Made by a program: the position numbers and the translations under genes. This document shows positions 56,424 to 64,000 of a DNA stretch of 64,000 bases, in pieces. How positions within the stretch are numbered: position 1 is the stretch's first letter; each line of letters starts with the position of its first letter. The stretch is from Verrucomicrobiota bacterium (GTDB lineage: Bacteria > Verrucomicrobiota > Verrucomicrobiia > Limisphaerales > JAEYXS01). The stretch covers positions 1-64,000 of the forward strand of contig JAEYXS010000046.1 in the NCBI GenBank assembly GCA_023431185.1, in the 5' to 3' direction. Under the pieces are notes generated by a model. The model saw nothing but the letters and a program-made list of their open reading frames with translations, searched no databases and was not told where the DNA came from.

Positions 56424-57599
56424 ATGAGCAAACCATTGCATCAACTGCGGGCGGGGGTCATCGGCACGGGGTTCATCGGACCGGTGCATATCGAGGCGCT
56501 GAAACGATTGGGCGTGCAGGTCACGGCGATCTGCGGTTCCACGAAGAACGCGAAAGCGACAGCGGAGAAGTGGGGCATCCCCGAGGTGTATGGCGATTAC
56601 GATTACGAGGCGATGTATCGTTCGCCGAATGTGGATGTGGTGCATATCACGTCGCCAAACAAGGTGCATGTGGCGCAGTCACTGGCGGCATTAAAAGCGG
56701 GCAAGCATGTGGTGTGTGAGAAGCCGCTGGGGATGACGGCGAAGGAGACGGTGAAGGTGGTCAAGGCGGTGGAGAAAAAGGACGCGCCGGTCTTTGCGGT
56801 GAATTACATGTGCCGGTTCTTCCCAGCGGTGTTGCAGATGCGGGCGATGGTGGAGCGGGGCGATCTGGGTCAGATCATCCATGTGCAGGGTCACTTTTTT
56901 CAGGACTGGTTGTTGCAGGCGACGGATTACAACTGGCGTTTGCTGGCGAGCGAGGGCGGCAAGCTGAGGTCGGTGGGCGACATCGGTACGCACTGGATCG
57001 ATGCGGTGTCGTTCGCGCTGGGGACGAAGGCAGAGGCGGTGTTCGCGCATCTGGAGACGTTTCACAAGACGCGTTACCGGCCGAAGGGTGAGGTGCAGAC
57101 GTTCGCGAAGATCGATCCGAAGACGATGGTGCCTTACGCGGTGGATACGGAGGATTTTGGCACGGTGCTTTTGAAGTTCGGCAAGGCGAAGCATGGTTTC
57201 GTGAACGGCACGCATGCGAATGCGAGTGTCTCGCAGGTGGCGGCGGGTTGGAAATGCAGCTTGTTCATGGGCATCTACGGCACGAAGGGAAGTGTGCGGT
57301 GGGACTTGCAGCAGCCAAATGAGATTTTGGTGGGGCGTCGGGATGAGCCGAACCAGATTTTGCAACGGGCGACGGCGGGGTTCAGTGAGGATGTGGCGGG
57401 GTTCACGGATTATCCGGGCGGGCATCCGGAAGGGTTTCCGGACAGTCACAAGATGCACTACCGCGCCATCTACGAACACATCGCCAGCGGCCAGAAAACC
57501 CCGGTCCTCTTCGCCACCGCCGCCGACGGCCACCACGAAGTGCAACTCTGCGAAGCCATCCTGAAAAGCAGCCAGTCGAAGAAATGGATCGACCTGTAA
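56424..57599 (+). CDS. Gfo/Idh/MocA-family oxidoreductase
   Basis: A 391-residue cytoplasmic dehydrogenase. AGVIGTGFIGPVHIEALKRLG is the NAD(P)-binding loop (about residues 10-30) and HVVCEKPLGMTAKE holds the EKP motif (lysine near residue 100). The late GDIGTHWIDAV gives the HW-type active-site histidine pair. It probably oxidises a sugar or polyol. It starts nine bases after the regulator, so they form an operon. Synonymous codon use changes sharply near 57440, from G-ending (GCG, GTG) to C-ending (GCC, CAC), which is unusual within one gene. Confidence 0.94.
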   Translation: MSKPLHQLRAGVIGTGFIGPVHIEALKRLGVQVTAICGSTKNAKATAEKWGIPEVYGDYDYEAMYRSPNVDVVHITSPNKVHVAQSLAALKAGKHVVCEKPLGMTAKETVKVVKAVEKKDAPVFAVNYMCRFFPAVLQMRAMVERGDLGQIIHVQGHFFQDWLLQATDYNWRLLASEGGKLRSVGDIGTHWIDAVSFALGTKAEAVFAHLETFHKTRYRPKGEVQTFAKIDPKTMVPYAVDTEDFGTVLLKFGKAKHGFVNGTHANASVSQVAAGWKCSLFMGIYGTKGSVRWDLQQPNEILVGRRDEPNQILQRATAGFSEDVAGFTDYPGGHPEGFPDSHKMHYRAIYEHIASGQKTPVLFATAADGHHEVQLCEAILKSSQSKKWIDL

Positions 57600-57625
57600 A
57601 CCAATCAACCTAAAAGGAGTAAACC

Positions 57626-59236
57626 ATGGGATACGATTGCACCTTACACGCGGTGGACGGGGAACAGATCACATCCATTTTTGTCGATGCTGTACTGGCT
57701 GGCAAAGTGCCTGAGAAAGGTTCTTTGGCAGATGTGGGCATCGAATCCGAGACATGGGAATCTGTCTTCACCTCCTTGCGTGATGATGCGCCAGCGACGG
57801 CGGCATCCATGGTGTGCCAACTGGCGTTGGTGTTTGCGGCGAAGAAGTGGCCGTATCATTATGAGCGAGGGTTTGCGGTGTGTCTTTGGCCGGAGCAGGA
57901 AGAGCCATGGACGGCGGAGTTTCCAAATGAGTTTTGCGAATCGCCGGAAGTGATGTTCCGGCCATTGGTGAAGAAGTATCCGCAATTAAAAGGAGCGTTT
58001 CCGCAGACGTTCTCGGGGAACTGGTCCACGGGCACGTTCATTCCAGCGAACAAGGTCAGCAAGGCGTTGCGTTGGGTGAAAAAGACGGTGGAGGCTTTGG
58101 ATGAAGGTGATCAGGGGTTGTTCCGGGGATTGCTGCTCGTCCTGGATCATTGCGTCAAATACAAGCTGGCGTATTGGGAAGGGACGGATCTGCCGGTGCC
58201 GATGGCGGAGATGTCGTTGGAAGGGAACGAGGCGCGTCGGGCGGCGAGAAGTTTTAAGTGGCCGGATTATGGGTATTTACCATTGGCACAAAAGAAAGAT
58301 TTGTTTGTCTGTAAATACAGCCTTGGACCAAATGATAGTACTCGCACCGCGTTGGCTGATTTTTCTGTCTGGCCACCTAAGCTTGAATGGCTGCACGAAT
58401 ACGCGATTGGGGCTGCCCTGTCAGATGCAGGGAAGTTAGTCACGCGAGCGTCTCATCCCAAACTGGTGGATTATCAAGTGGTGATCCGGGATAAAGCCGC
58501 GGCTGACGCAGTTCCCCGCACGCCCGCAGTTGGCGCTTCAACCAAGATAGGACCGCATGGCTATGAGTGGGTCGGATTTTTTGAAGAGCAGGTTATCGCC
58601 TTGGTTCAGTTCAAGAAGGATGTGACTGGAAAACGTGTGCCTTTGGTGGAGAAGGACGGGGAAATGATCGAACTGGGTGCGTTTCGTTCGGCGGCAGACA
58701 ACCACAACGAACACTGGGGTGGTGAAAGCATTACCGTAACAGTGGCTCAGACTGGTGATGGTAAAGATGTTTTTCTATGGGATGAGCATGGCTTTGAACG
58801 GGATGGAACGGGATTTTTCCAGACGTTTTCTTTAGCCCGTGGGCAGATGCATGATCAACAGCGCTTCACAGTGCCCGCTGAACCGGCTGGATTTTACTAT
58901 TTAGTTGGTCGTGGGCTCCATGAATCCCAGCGCGGATGCGATCCCATTCTGCACCTCCCAAAACTTACGAATATCATGGCTGTGCGACCGGGGCCGGAAG
59001 GGTCACTCCTGCTTATGGAAGGGACAAACAAAGCGGGAGACTGGGGCAAGCTCTACTGGCCCAAGGAGAAAAGACTGGTGCGGATCAAGCCAAGCTTATT
59101 GCCAGATTTGAGTTCTGATGATCTGAGAGAGATGCACTGGCTGGAATCGCAGCAGAGACTGTTGTTTTTCACCAGGGAGGAAGTCTGGTTCATTCCGTGG
59201 GAGGAATTGAAGGCGATTCCCAGAACAAAAGCATAA
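57626..59236 (+). CDS. Large protein of unknown function in the sugar operon
   Basis: A 536-residue soluble protein starting at ATG 57626, preceded by a good AAGGAG ribosome binding site (57614-57619). The first 60 residues (MGYDCTLHAVDGEQITSIF...) and a block with many tryptophans and prolines (about residues 90-210) are followed by strands that look like a beta-propeller or bracket (about 380-530, YLVGRGLHES, RLLFFTREEVW). No catalytic motif or family is recognised. It sits in the middle of a catabolic operon, 26 bases after the dehydrogenase. It may be an unrelated insertion, since its codons are more balanced than its neighbours'. Confidence 0.65.
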   Translation: MGYDCTLHAVDGEQITSIFVDAVLAGKVPEKGSLADVGIESETWESVFTSLRDDAPATAASMVCQLALVFAAKKWPYHYERGFAVCLWPEQEEPWTAEFPNEFCESPEVMFRPLVKKYPQLKGAFPQTFSGNWSTGTFIPANKVSKALRWVKKTVEALDEGDQGLFRGLLLVLDHCVKYKLAYWEGTDLPVPMAEMSLEGNEARRAARSFKWPDYGYLPLAQKKDLFVCKYSLGPNDSTRTALADFSVWPPKLEWLHEYAIGAALSDAGKLVTRASHPKLVDYQVVIRDKAAADAVPRTPAVGASTKIGPHGYEWVGFFEEQVIALVQFKKDVTGKRVPLVEKDGEMIELGAFRSAADNHNEHWGGESITVTVAQTGDGKDVFLWDEHGFERDGTGFFQTFSLARGQMHDQQRFTVPAEPAGFYYLVGRGLHESQRGCDPILHLPKLTNIMAVRPGPEGSLLLMEGTNKAGDWGKLYWPKEKRLVRIKPSLLPDLSSDDLREMHWLESQQRLLFFTREEVWFIPWEELKAIPRTKA

Positions 59237-59255
59237 TCCGAGAAAAGAATTCATC

Positions 59256-60818
59256 ATGAAACGTATCATTACAACTGTGCTGACTTTGTTAGTGAGTTGC
59301 TTATTTTTGCCAGCAATTCAAGCGGCCGAGAGCAAGCCGAAGCCAGCGCTGGGGATCAATCTGGCGGGGCCGGCGGATTGGAACACAGAGCTGCCCTTCG
59401 TAGATGTGTTCCGCCTGTCCCGCCAATGGATCAGCCAGAAGCAGGGCGAAGGTTGGGGCAAGGGGCCGAAGCTGGAACTCGATGAGCGCGGCTGGATCAA
59501 ACGACTGGAAGCGGGCTGCTTTGCGGAGACACCATTGTGCACAATCGAAGGCGGCCATTATCCCAGCGGCGACTGGACCATGTTGTGGGAGGGTGAAGGG
59601 AAGATCGAGCTGTCGAAGGGAAAGGTGGTTTCCAGTGCGCCGGGCAAGATGGTGGTGAACATCGATGCGAAGGGTGGCGGTTTTTTCCTGCGCGTGAAGG
59701 AGACGAAGGCGGAAAATCCGATCCGCAACATCAAGGTGTTGATGCCGGGCTTCAGCGCGGAGCAGGTGGCGAAGAATCCGTGGAATCCGAGCTTTCTGAA
59801 ACGCTGGCAGGGAATGGCGAGCCTGCGGTTCATGGATTTTCAGGAGACGAACAATTCCAAGCAGAAGAAGTGGTCGGACCGGCCGAAGCTGGAGGATGCG
59901 ACTTATACACGGGAGGGAATTCCGGTGGAGTTGTTGTGCGATCTGGCGAACCGTTTGGAGTCCGATCCGTGGTTTTGCCTGCCGCACGAGGCGGATGATG
60001 AGTATGTGCGGGAGTTCGCGAAGCTGGTGAAGGCGAAATTGAATCCGCAGCGGCGTATGTATGTGGAGTATTCCAATGAGGTTTGGAACGGGCAGTTTCA
60101 GCAGAGCAAGTATGCGGGCGAGCAGGGTGTGAAGCTGGGTTTTGCGACGAAGCCTTGGGAAGGGGCGTGGCGTTACACGGCGCACCGGTCGCAGGAGATA
60201 TTTCGTGTCTGGGAAGAGGTGTTCGGCGGAAAAGAACGATTGGTGCGAGTATTGCCCTCACAAGCGGCGAACAGTCACGTGGGCAAGGAGGTGACGGGGT
60301 GGAAAGACGCGGGGAAGAACGCCGATGTACTCGCCATCGCGCCGTATATCTCGATGAACATCCCGAAGGAAGGGAAGCGATTGACGGCGGCGGAGGTGGC
60401 GACGTGGCCGGTGGACAAGTTCCTAGATTATGTGGAGACGAATGCGTTGCCGGAATGCATTCGCTGGATGCAGGAGAATCAGAAGGTGGCGGCGCAGCAT
60501 GGACTGAAGCTGGTGTGCTATGAGGCGGGGCAACACTTCGTAGGGGTGGCGGGAGGTGAGAATGACGCAGCGCTTACGAAGTTATTACATGCGGCCAACG
60601 CGCATCCGCGCATGCAGGGCATCTACCAGAAATATTATGCAGCATGGGAGGCGGCGGGTGGTGATCTGCTGTGCCATTTCTCCAGTGTCAGCCAGTGGGG
60701 CAAGTATGGGAGCTGGGGTCTGCTCCAGTATGCGGATGAGGATGGGAAACAATCGCCGAAGTTCAAAGCCACGATGGAGTGGGGGAAGAAACTGGGGCAA
60801 AGGGTGGTGGAGCCGTAG
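59256..60818 (+). CDS. Secreted glycoside-hydrolase-like protein
   Basis: A 520-residue exported protein. A signal peptide covers about residues 1-23 (cut after IQA). The central region has the clan GH-A-like EYSNEVWN motif (about residue 273), with the acid glutamate in the NE pattern and a later SRQ-like barrel end (LVCYEAGQHF, about 415) that would hold the second glutamate. This build is often annotated as a cellulose-binding or glycosidase-like protein. It probably cleaves an extracellular glycan or glycoside. It lies 20 bases after the unknown protein and 45 before the isomerase gene, so it belongs to the operon. Confidence 0.82.
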   Translation: MKRIITTVLTLLVSCLFLPAIQAAESKPKPALGINLAGPADWNTELPFVDVFRLSRQWISQKQGEGWGKGPKLELDERGWIKRLEAGCFAETPLCTIEGGHYPSGDWTMLWEGEGKIELSKGKVVSSAPGKMVVNIDAKGGGFFLRVKETKAENPIRNIKVLMPGFSAEQVAKNPWNPSFLKRWQGMASLRFMDFQETNNSKQKKWSDRPKLEDATYTREGIPVELLCDLANRLESDPWFCLPHEADDEYVREFAKLVKAKLNPQRRMYVEYSNEVWNGQFQQSKYAGEQGVKLGFATKPWEGAWRYTAHRSQEIFRVWEEVFGGKERLVRVLPSQAANSHVGKEVTGWKDAGKNADVLAIAPYISMNIPKEGKRLTAAEVATWPVDKFLDYVETNALPECIRWMQENQKVAAQHGLKLVCYEAGQHFVGVAGGENDAALTKLLHAANAHPRMQGIYQKYYAAWEAAGGDLLCHFSSVSQWGKYGSWGLLQYADEDGKQSPKFKATMEWGKKLGQRVVEP

Positions 60819-60862
60819 AATCTGATCGGGCACAGATAAGAAATTTATATCAGGGATAAAGT

Positions 60863-61780
60863 ATGAAACTTGGATTTGTCTCGGCGATATTGCCGGAATT
60901 GAGTTTGGAACAGGTGCTGGCGTTTGCCGCAGCAGAAAAGTTTTCGTGTGTGGAGGTGATGTGTTGGCCGCAGGGTAAGGCGGAGCGGAAGTACGCGGGG
61001 ATCACGCATATCGACGTGGAGGGTTTTAATAAGTCCAAGGCGGAGGAGGTGCGGGCGTTGAGTGCGAAGCATGGAATGTCACTCACGGCGCTGGGGTATT
61101 ATCCGAATCCGTTGGACCCGAATCCGGAGGTGTCGAAGGTGGCGGTGAATCATCTGAAGAAGGTGATCAAGGCGGCGGCGGTGCTGGGGTTGAAGAATGT
61201 GAACACGTTCGTGGGGCGTGATTGGACGAAGAGTGTGGATGATAACTGGCCACGTTTTCTGAAGGTTTGGCGGCCGATCATCGAGCTGGCGGAGGATCAT
61301 GATATCAAGATCGGCATCGAGAATTGTCCGATGTTTTTCACGAAGGATGAGTGGCCGGGCGGGAAGAATCTGCTGACGACGCCGGTGATCTGGCGGCGGG
61401 CTTTTAGCGACATTGATTCCAAGCATTTCGGGCTGAATTATGATCCGTCGCATTTCATTTTGCAGCAGATGGATCCGCTGGGGCCGTTGAAGGAGTTTCA
61501 GGAGAAGCTGTTTCATCTGCATGCGAAGGATGTGAAGATGAAGCGGGATCGCCTGCAGCAGGTGGGGATTTTTGCGCATCCGTTGGAGTGGCATCAGCCG
61601 CGCATCCCGGGTTATGGGGATATCGATTGGGGCAAGTTCATGAGTGCGGTGATGGAGACGACGTATCGCGGGCCGGTGTGCATCGAGGTGGAGGATGACA
61701 CGTTCGGGAAGACGTTGGAGGGACGGCAGGAGGCGTTGCGGGTGTCGCGGAATGTGTTGGCGCCTTATTTCACGGTCTGA
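60863..61780 (+). CDS. Sugar phosphate isomerase/epimerase (xylose-isomerase-like TIM barrel)
   Basis: A 305-residue TIM-barrel protein of the AP-endonuclease-2/xylose-isomerase-like family. The metal-binding residues appear in FSCVEVMCWP (the first glutamate, about residue 31), KIGIENCPMFF (about 154), NYDPSHFI (about 196), LFHLHAKDVK and VCIEVEDD (about 278). It probably epimerises or isomerises a sugar or its phosphate. It is the next step after the Gfo/Idh/MocA dehydrogenase in many such operons. deoC follows 39 bases later. Confidence 0.93.
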   Translation: MKLGFVSAILPELSLEQVLAFAAAEKFSCVEVMCWPQGKAERKYAGITHIDVEGFNKSKAEEVRALSAKHGMSLTALGYYPNPLDPNPEVSKVAVNHLKKVIKAAAVLGLKNVNTFVGRDWTKSVDDNWPRFLKVWRPIIELAEDHDIKIGIENCPMFFTKDEWPGGKNLLTTPVIWRRAFSDIDSKHFGLNYDPSHFILQQMDPLGPLKEFQEKLFHLHAKDVKMKRDRLQQVGIFAHPLEWHQPRIPGYGDIDWGKFMSAVMETTYRGPVCIEVEDDTFGKTLEGRQEALRVSRNVLAPYFTV

Positions 61781-61818
61781 ATCCCAAAGAGTTTTAACAC
61801 ACAGAAATTTTAACTTTT

Positions 61819-62613
61819 ATGAAATATACGTACGAAGAACTCGCCAAGATGATTGATCACTCACTGTTGCATCCGACGATGACGGATCAGGAACTGGAGG
61901 ATGGGTGCAAGCTGGCGGCGAAGTATGGGGTGGCTTCGGTGTGCATCAAGCCTTACGCAGTGAAGCAGGCGGTGAAATGGTTGCTGGGCTCAGGTGTGTT
62001 GGTGGGGGCGGTGATCGGGTTTCCGCATGGGAACTCGTGCACGGAATCGAAACGGTATGAAACGGAGCTGGCGTGCAAAGATGGCGCGAAGGAGATCGAT
62101 ATGGTCATCAACATCGGCAAGGCGCTGAGCGGTGACTGGGCGTATGTGGAGCAGGACATCAAGGCAGTCTGTGATGAGGCGAAAAAGCACGGAGCGAAGG
62201 TGAAGGTGATCTTTGAGAATGATTACCTGACCAAGGGCGGCGCGGGCCTGAGCAGCGATGACTTCAAAAAGAAACTTTGCGAACTCAGCGAGAGAGCCGG
62301 AGTGGCCTGGGTGAAGACTTCGAGCGGGTATGGTTTCGTGAAGCAGGCGGATGGGAGTTACAATTACAAGGGCGCGACGGAACATGATCTGGCGTTGATG
62401 CGGGCGAATGTGTCGGCGGCGGTGCAGGTGAAAGCGGCGGGCGGCGTGCGGGATCTGGATGGATTGATCAAGGTGCGTGATCTGGGCGGTTCACGTTGCG
62501 GGGCAACCGCCACGGCAGCGATGATGGAGGATTATCGCAAGCGTGAAGCCGCAGAAAAAGCCGGACAAAAGGTAGAAAGCAAAGGGGCGGCCATTGGCTC
62601 AGGTGGTTATTGA
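61819..62613 (+). CDS. deoC: Deoxyribose-phosphate aldolase
   Basis: A 264-residue class I aldolase of the DeoC family: Lys166 in VAWVKTSSGYGF is the Schiff-base lysine, Lys205 in VQVKAAGGV is the second active-site lysine and Asp94 in IDMVINIG is the proton-relay aspartate. It cleaves 2-deoxyribose-5-phosphate to acetaldehyde and glyceraldehyde-3-phosphate. Here it is not beside nucleoside phosphorylases or deoB, but at the end of a sugar operon with a dehydrogenase and an epimerase, so its substrate may be another deoxy-sugar phosphate. The C-terminal tail is extended and charged (residues 235-264). Confidence 0.94.
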   Translation: MKYTYEELAKMIDHSLLHPTMTDQELEDGCKLAAKYGVASVCIKPYAVKQAVKWLLGSGVLVGAVIGFPHGNSCTESKRYETELACKDGAKEIDMVINIGKALSGDWAYVEQDIKAVCDEAKKHGAKVKVIFENDYLTKGGAGLSSDDFKKKLCELSERAGVAWVKTSSGYGFVKQADGSYNYKGATEHDLALMRANVSAAVQVKAAGGVRDLDGLIKVRDLGGSRCGATATAAMMEDYRKREAAEKAGQKVESKGAAIGSGGY

Positions 62614-62670
62614 ACTGGGCCATTGCTCCTTGTGAATCTCGGTTGCAGACCGTTCCCCTGCCCGGCCAGC

Positions 62671-63861
62671 TCAGCTAAGTTTCCAACGCGCCTGTCGCAG
62701 TACGGCGCGGCTGGAACCTTTCAACAGCTCATACCATACGGTGAGCAGCGATCCGTCTGCAAGTTGCACAGTGCTGGGATAGCCAAGGTCGCCAGAATTG
62801 CCGTCGCCCGAGAGGATCATCGGCTCGCTCCAAGTGACACCGTGGTCGGTGCTGATGCGGGCCTGATTCCCCAAAGGAGCACGCCGATGACCATAGGTCA
62901 TCAACAGACGTCCATCGCTTAGACGCAGCAGATGCGAGGGCAGGCCCCACACGCCGATGCTATGCGGCTCCGTCCACGTGCGACCGCCGTCAGTTGATTC
63001 CGTCTGCAGCGTTTCACCTGCGTTGGGTTTGTTGTGATTCCGAATCTGGACAATGATTTTACCGTTCTCCGCCTCCACGGCGTGGAGTTCGTGGTATTCA
63101 CTCGCCTTGTCTCCGGCACGCACGGGCAGTTCCGTCACCCAATCCCATGACTTGCCGTCGTTCACCGATTCGCAGATGCCCACGCGCTTGCCACCGGTCC
63201 ACAATTGCTTGCCTGCGTAGAGCTGGCGACCATCGCGTAACTGCACCGGACCATGCGGGCTGTTCACGATGGTGGGATAACGCTCCGACCACGTGATGCC
63301 GCCATCCGTCGAGCGGATCATCCACTGGCCAAGCTCTGCCTTGCGTTCCTCCGCGCTCAGACGGCTATGGATACCATGCCAGCGGGCCAGCTTGTCCGCC
63401 GCCCACTTGCCGGACTTCTCGCCGGCGACGAGCCCGGGTTCATATGCCAAAGAAGTGAAAGTGCTGACCAGCAAGGTCCCCTTGTCTGTCTCCAACGTGC
63501 CCGCATCGCGGTCATCGATCGCACCGTCCAGCAAGACGCGCGGCCATGTCCAAGTCTCACCATTATCTTTGGAAGTCATGGCCTGGACTTGGCCGAAGGG
63601 GCAGACATGTCCCTCGCGCCCACCGCAATAGGCGAGCCAGAGTTCCCCGTTGCGCCGCCGCGCAACGGTGGGCCAGCCGATATAATATTCCGGCTGGAGG
63701 GAAATCACTTTGGTATCCGTGACGGCAAAGGCAGGAACGGCGGCCTGGGCCGGGCGCAACCAAAAGGGACTGGCACAACCGGCGGCAACGGCTGCCAAAG
63801 CCGAGCGCTGCAGGAAGGAACGCCGGGTAATGGAGCGGTTTGAGGCGGGATTGGTTTTCAT
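62671..63861 (-). CDS. Tat-exported sialidase-like BNR-repeat protein
   Basis: A 396-residue exported protein. A twin-arginine signal (ITRRSFLQRSALAAV) lies at residues 11-25. Several Asp-box (BNR) motifs follow (S-x-D-x-G-x-T-W: SKDNGETWTW, STDGGITWSE, SVNDGKSWDW, STDGGRTWTE, STDHGVTWSE), which mark the six-bladed propeller of sialidases and related exo-glycosidases. The active arginine triad was not verified. ATG 63861 was chosen to give the Tat signal; the frame extends to 63954. It converges with the deoC gene, with 57 bases between stops. It may take part in glycan scavenging together with the sugar operon. Confidence 0.9.
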   Translation of the reverse strand: MKTNPASNRSITRRSFLQRSALAAVAAGCASPFWLRPAQAAVPAFAVTDTKVISLQPEYYIGWPTVARRRNGELWLAYCGGREGHVCPFGQVQAMTSKDNGETWTWPRVLLDGAIDDRDAGTLETDKGTLLVSTFTSLAYEPGLVAGEKSGKWAADKLARWHGIHSRLSAEERKAELGQWMIRSTDGGITWSERYPTIVNSPHGPVQLRDGRQLYAGKQLWTGGKRVGICESVNDGKSWDWVTELPVRAGDKASEYHELHAVEAENGKIIVQIRNHNKPNAGETLQTESTDGGRTWTEPHSIGVWGLPSHLLRLSDGRLLMTYGHRRAPLGNQARISTDHGVTWSEPMILSGDGNSGDLGYPSTVQLADGSLLTVWYELLKGSSRAVLRQARWKLS

Positions 63862-64000
63862 GCTGGATAATGGACGATAGTTAAGCCAGATAAATTCGGG
63901 TGCCTGACGCTGTGGAGGGCAAATGTCCCCTGCCCTGCTCCACAAGGACTGCACTGATTCGTCTTGGTGATGGCTTAATTCTGACTTTTTGCGCTCCGCG
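63862..64000. other. Right-edge intergenic stretch
   Basis: 139 bases upstream of the sialidase-like gene, with no gene, terminator or repeat recognised. It should contain the promoter for the minus-strand gene. Confidence 0.4.

Overview
The window looks like a piece of chromosome from a Verrucomicrobiota bacterium, probably of the Pedosphaera/Limisphaerales kind. The evidence is the gene content: a very large PVC-type protein with a C-terminal CxxCH cytochrome domain, a prepilin-type pseudopilin with an FMDGHAEY-type C-terminus, Tat-exported Gfo/Idh/MocA and BNR-repeat proteins, a secreted FG-GAP/UnbV protein, a DUF2934 protein, and many intergenic palindromic repeats. No rRNA, tRNA, phage, transposase or CRISPR array was seen. 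Assignment is by family recognition only; no database search was run.

Layout. 0.2-3.6 kb (minus strand): a compact M3 peptidase, rhomboid protease, ECF sigma factor and membrane anti-sigma-like operon. 3.8-5.8 kb: a single-domain response regulator and a DUF885 peptidase-like protein. 5.8-7.4 kb: a gene desert full of short palindromes. 7.4-12.6 kb: small secreted or membrane proteins (DUF3592, a cysteine-free HesB-like protein, a lipoprotein, DUF1990), a secreted thioredoxin-haem-PDZ fusion and a DUF3267 membrane protein. 12.6-14.9 kb (minus): ApbE flavin transferase and a NosR-like FMN-binding membrane protein, a flavinylation pair. 15.1-26.3 kb: a secreted FAD oxidoreductase, a histidine kinase with a degenerate receiver-like partner, a Tat Gfo/Idh/MocA enzyme, a pseudopilin and lipoprotein, a secreted alpha/beta hydrolase and the giant PVC cytochrome. 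26.6-32.2 kb: small enzymes (GNAT, YCII, HD hydrolase, sarcosine-oxidase-like) among dispersed repeats.

32.3-36.0 kb holds a head-group pathway: 2OG-Fe(II) oxygenase, CDP-alcohol phosphatidyltransferase with a degenerate nucleotidyltransferase domain, flippase-like membrane protein, and a phosphocholine-cytidylyltransferase-like enzyme, with overlapping start and stop codons. 36.0-45.6 kb: PPOX protein, phosphoesterase, FG-GAP/UnbV protein, recF, esterase, enolase-superfamily enzyme, TPR protein and M48 protease. 46.0-54.6 kb is a signalling block: PocR/AraC regulator, PAS kinase, receiver, receiver-PAS-GAF-PAS NarX-type kinase, NarL regulator, an unknown protein, another receiver, DUF2934 protein, Hsp20 and a 55-residue basic protein. 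54.6-62.6 kb: a sugar locus under a GntR/UTRA regulator with a perfect operator-like palindrome, then Gfo/Idh/MocA dehydrogenase, an unknown 536-residue protein, a secreted glycosidase-like protein, sugar-phosphate isomerase/epimerase and deoC. 62.7-63.9 kb: a Tat-exported sialidase-like BNR protein.

The most unusual signals are (1) a family of intergenic palindromic modules, one copy of which carries two homologous ~25-nt hairpin insertions missing from its sister copy; (2) the lipid or polyol head-group cluster with an oxygenase; (3) the signalling block ending in stress proteins; and (4) the GntR sugar locus with reversed strand composition.
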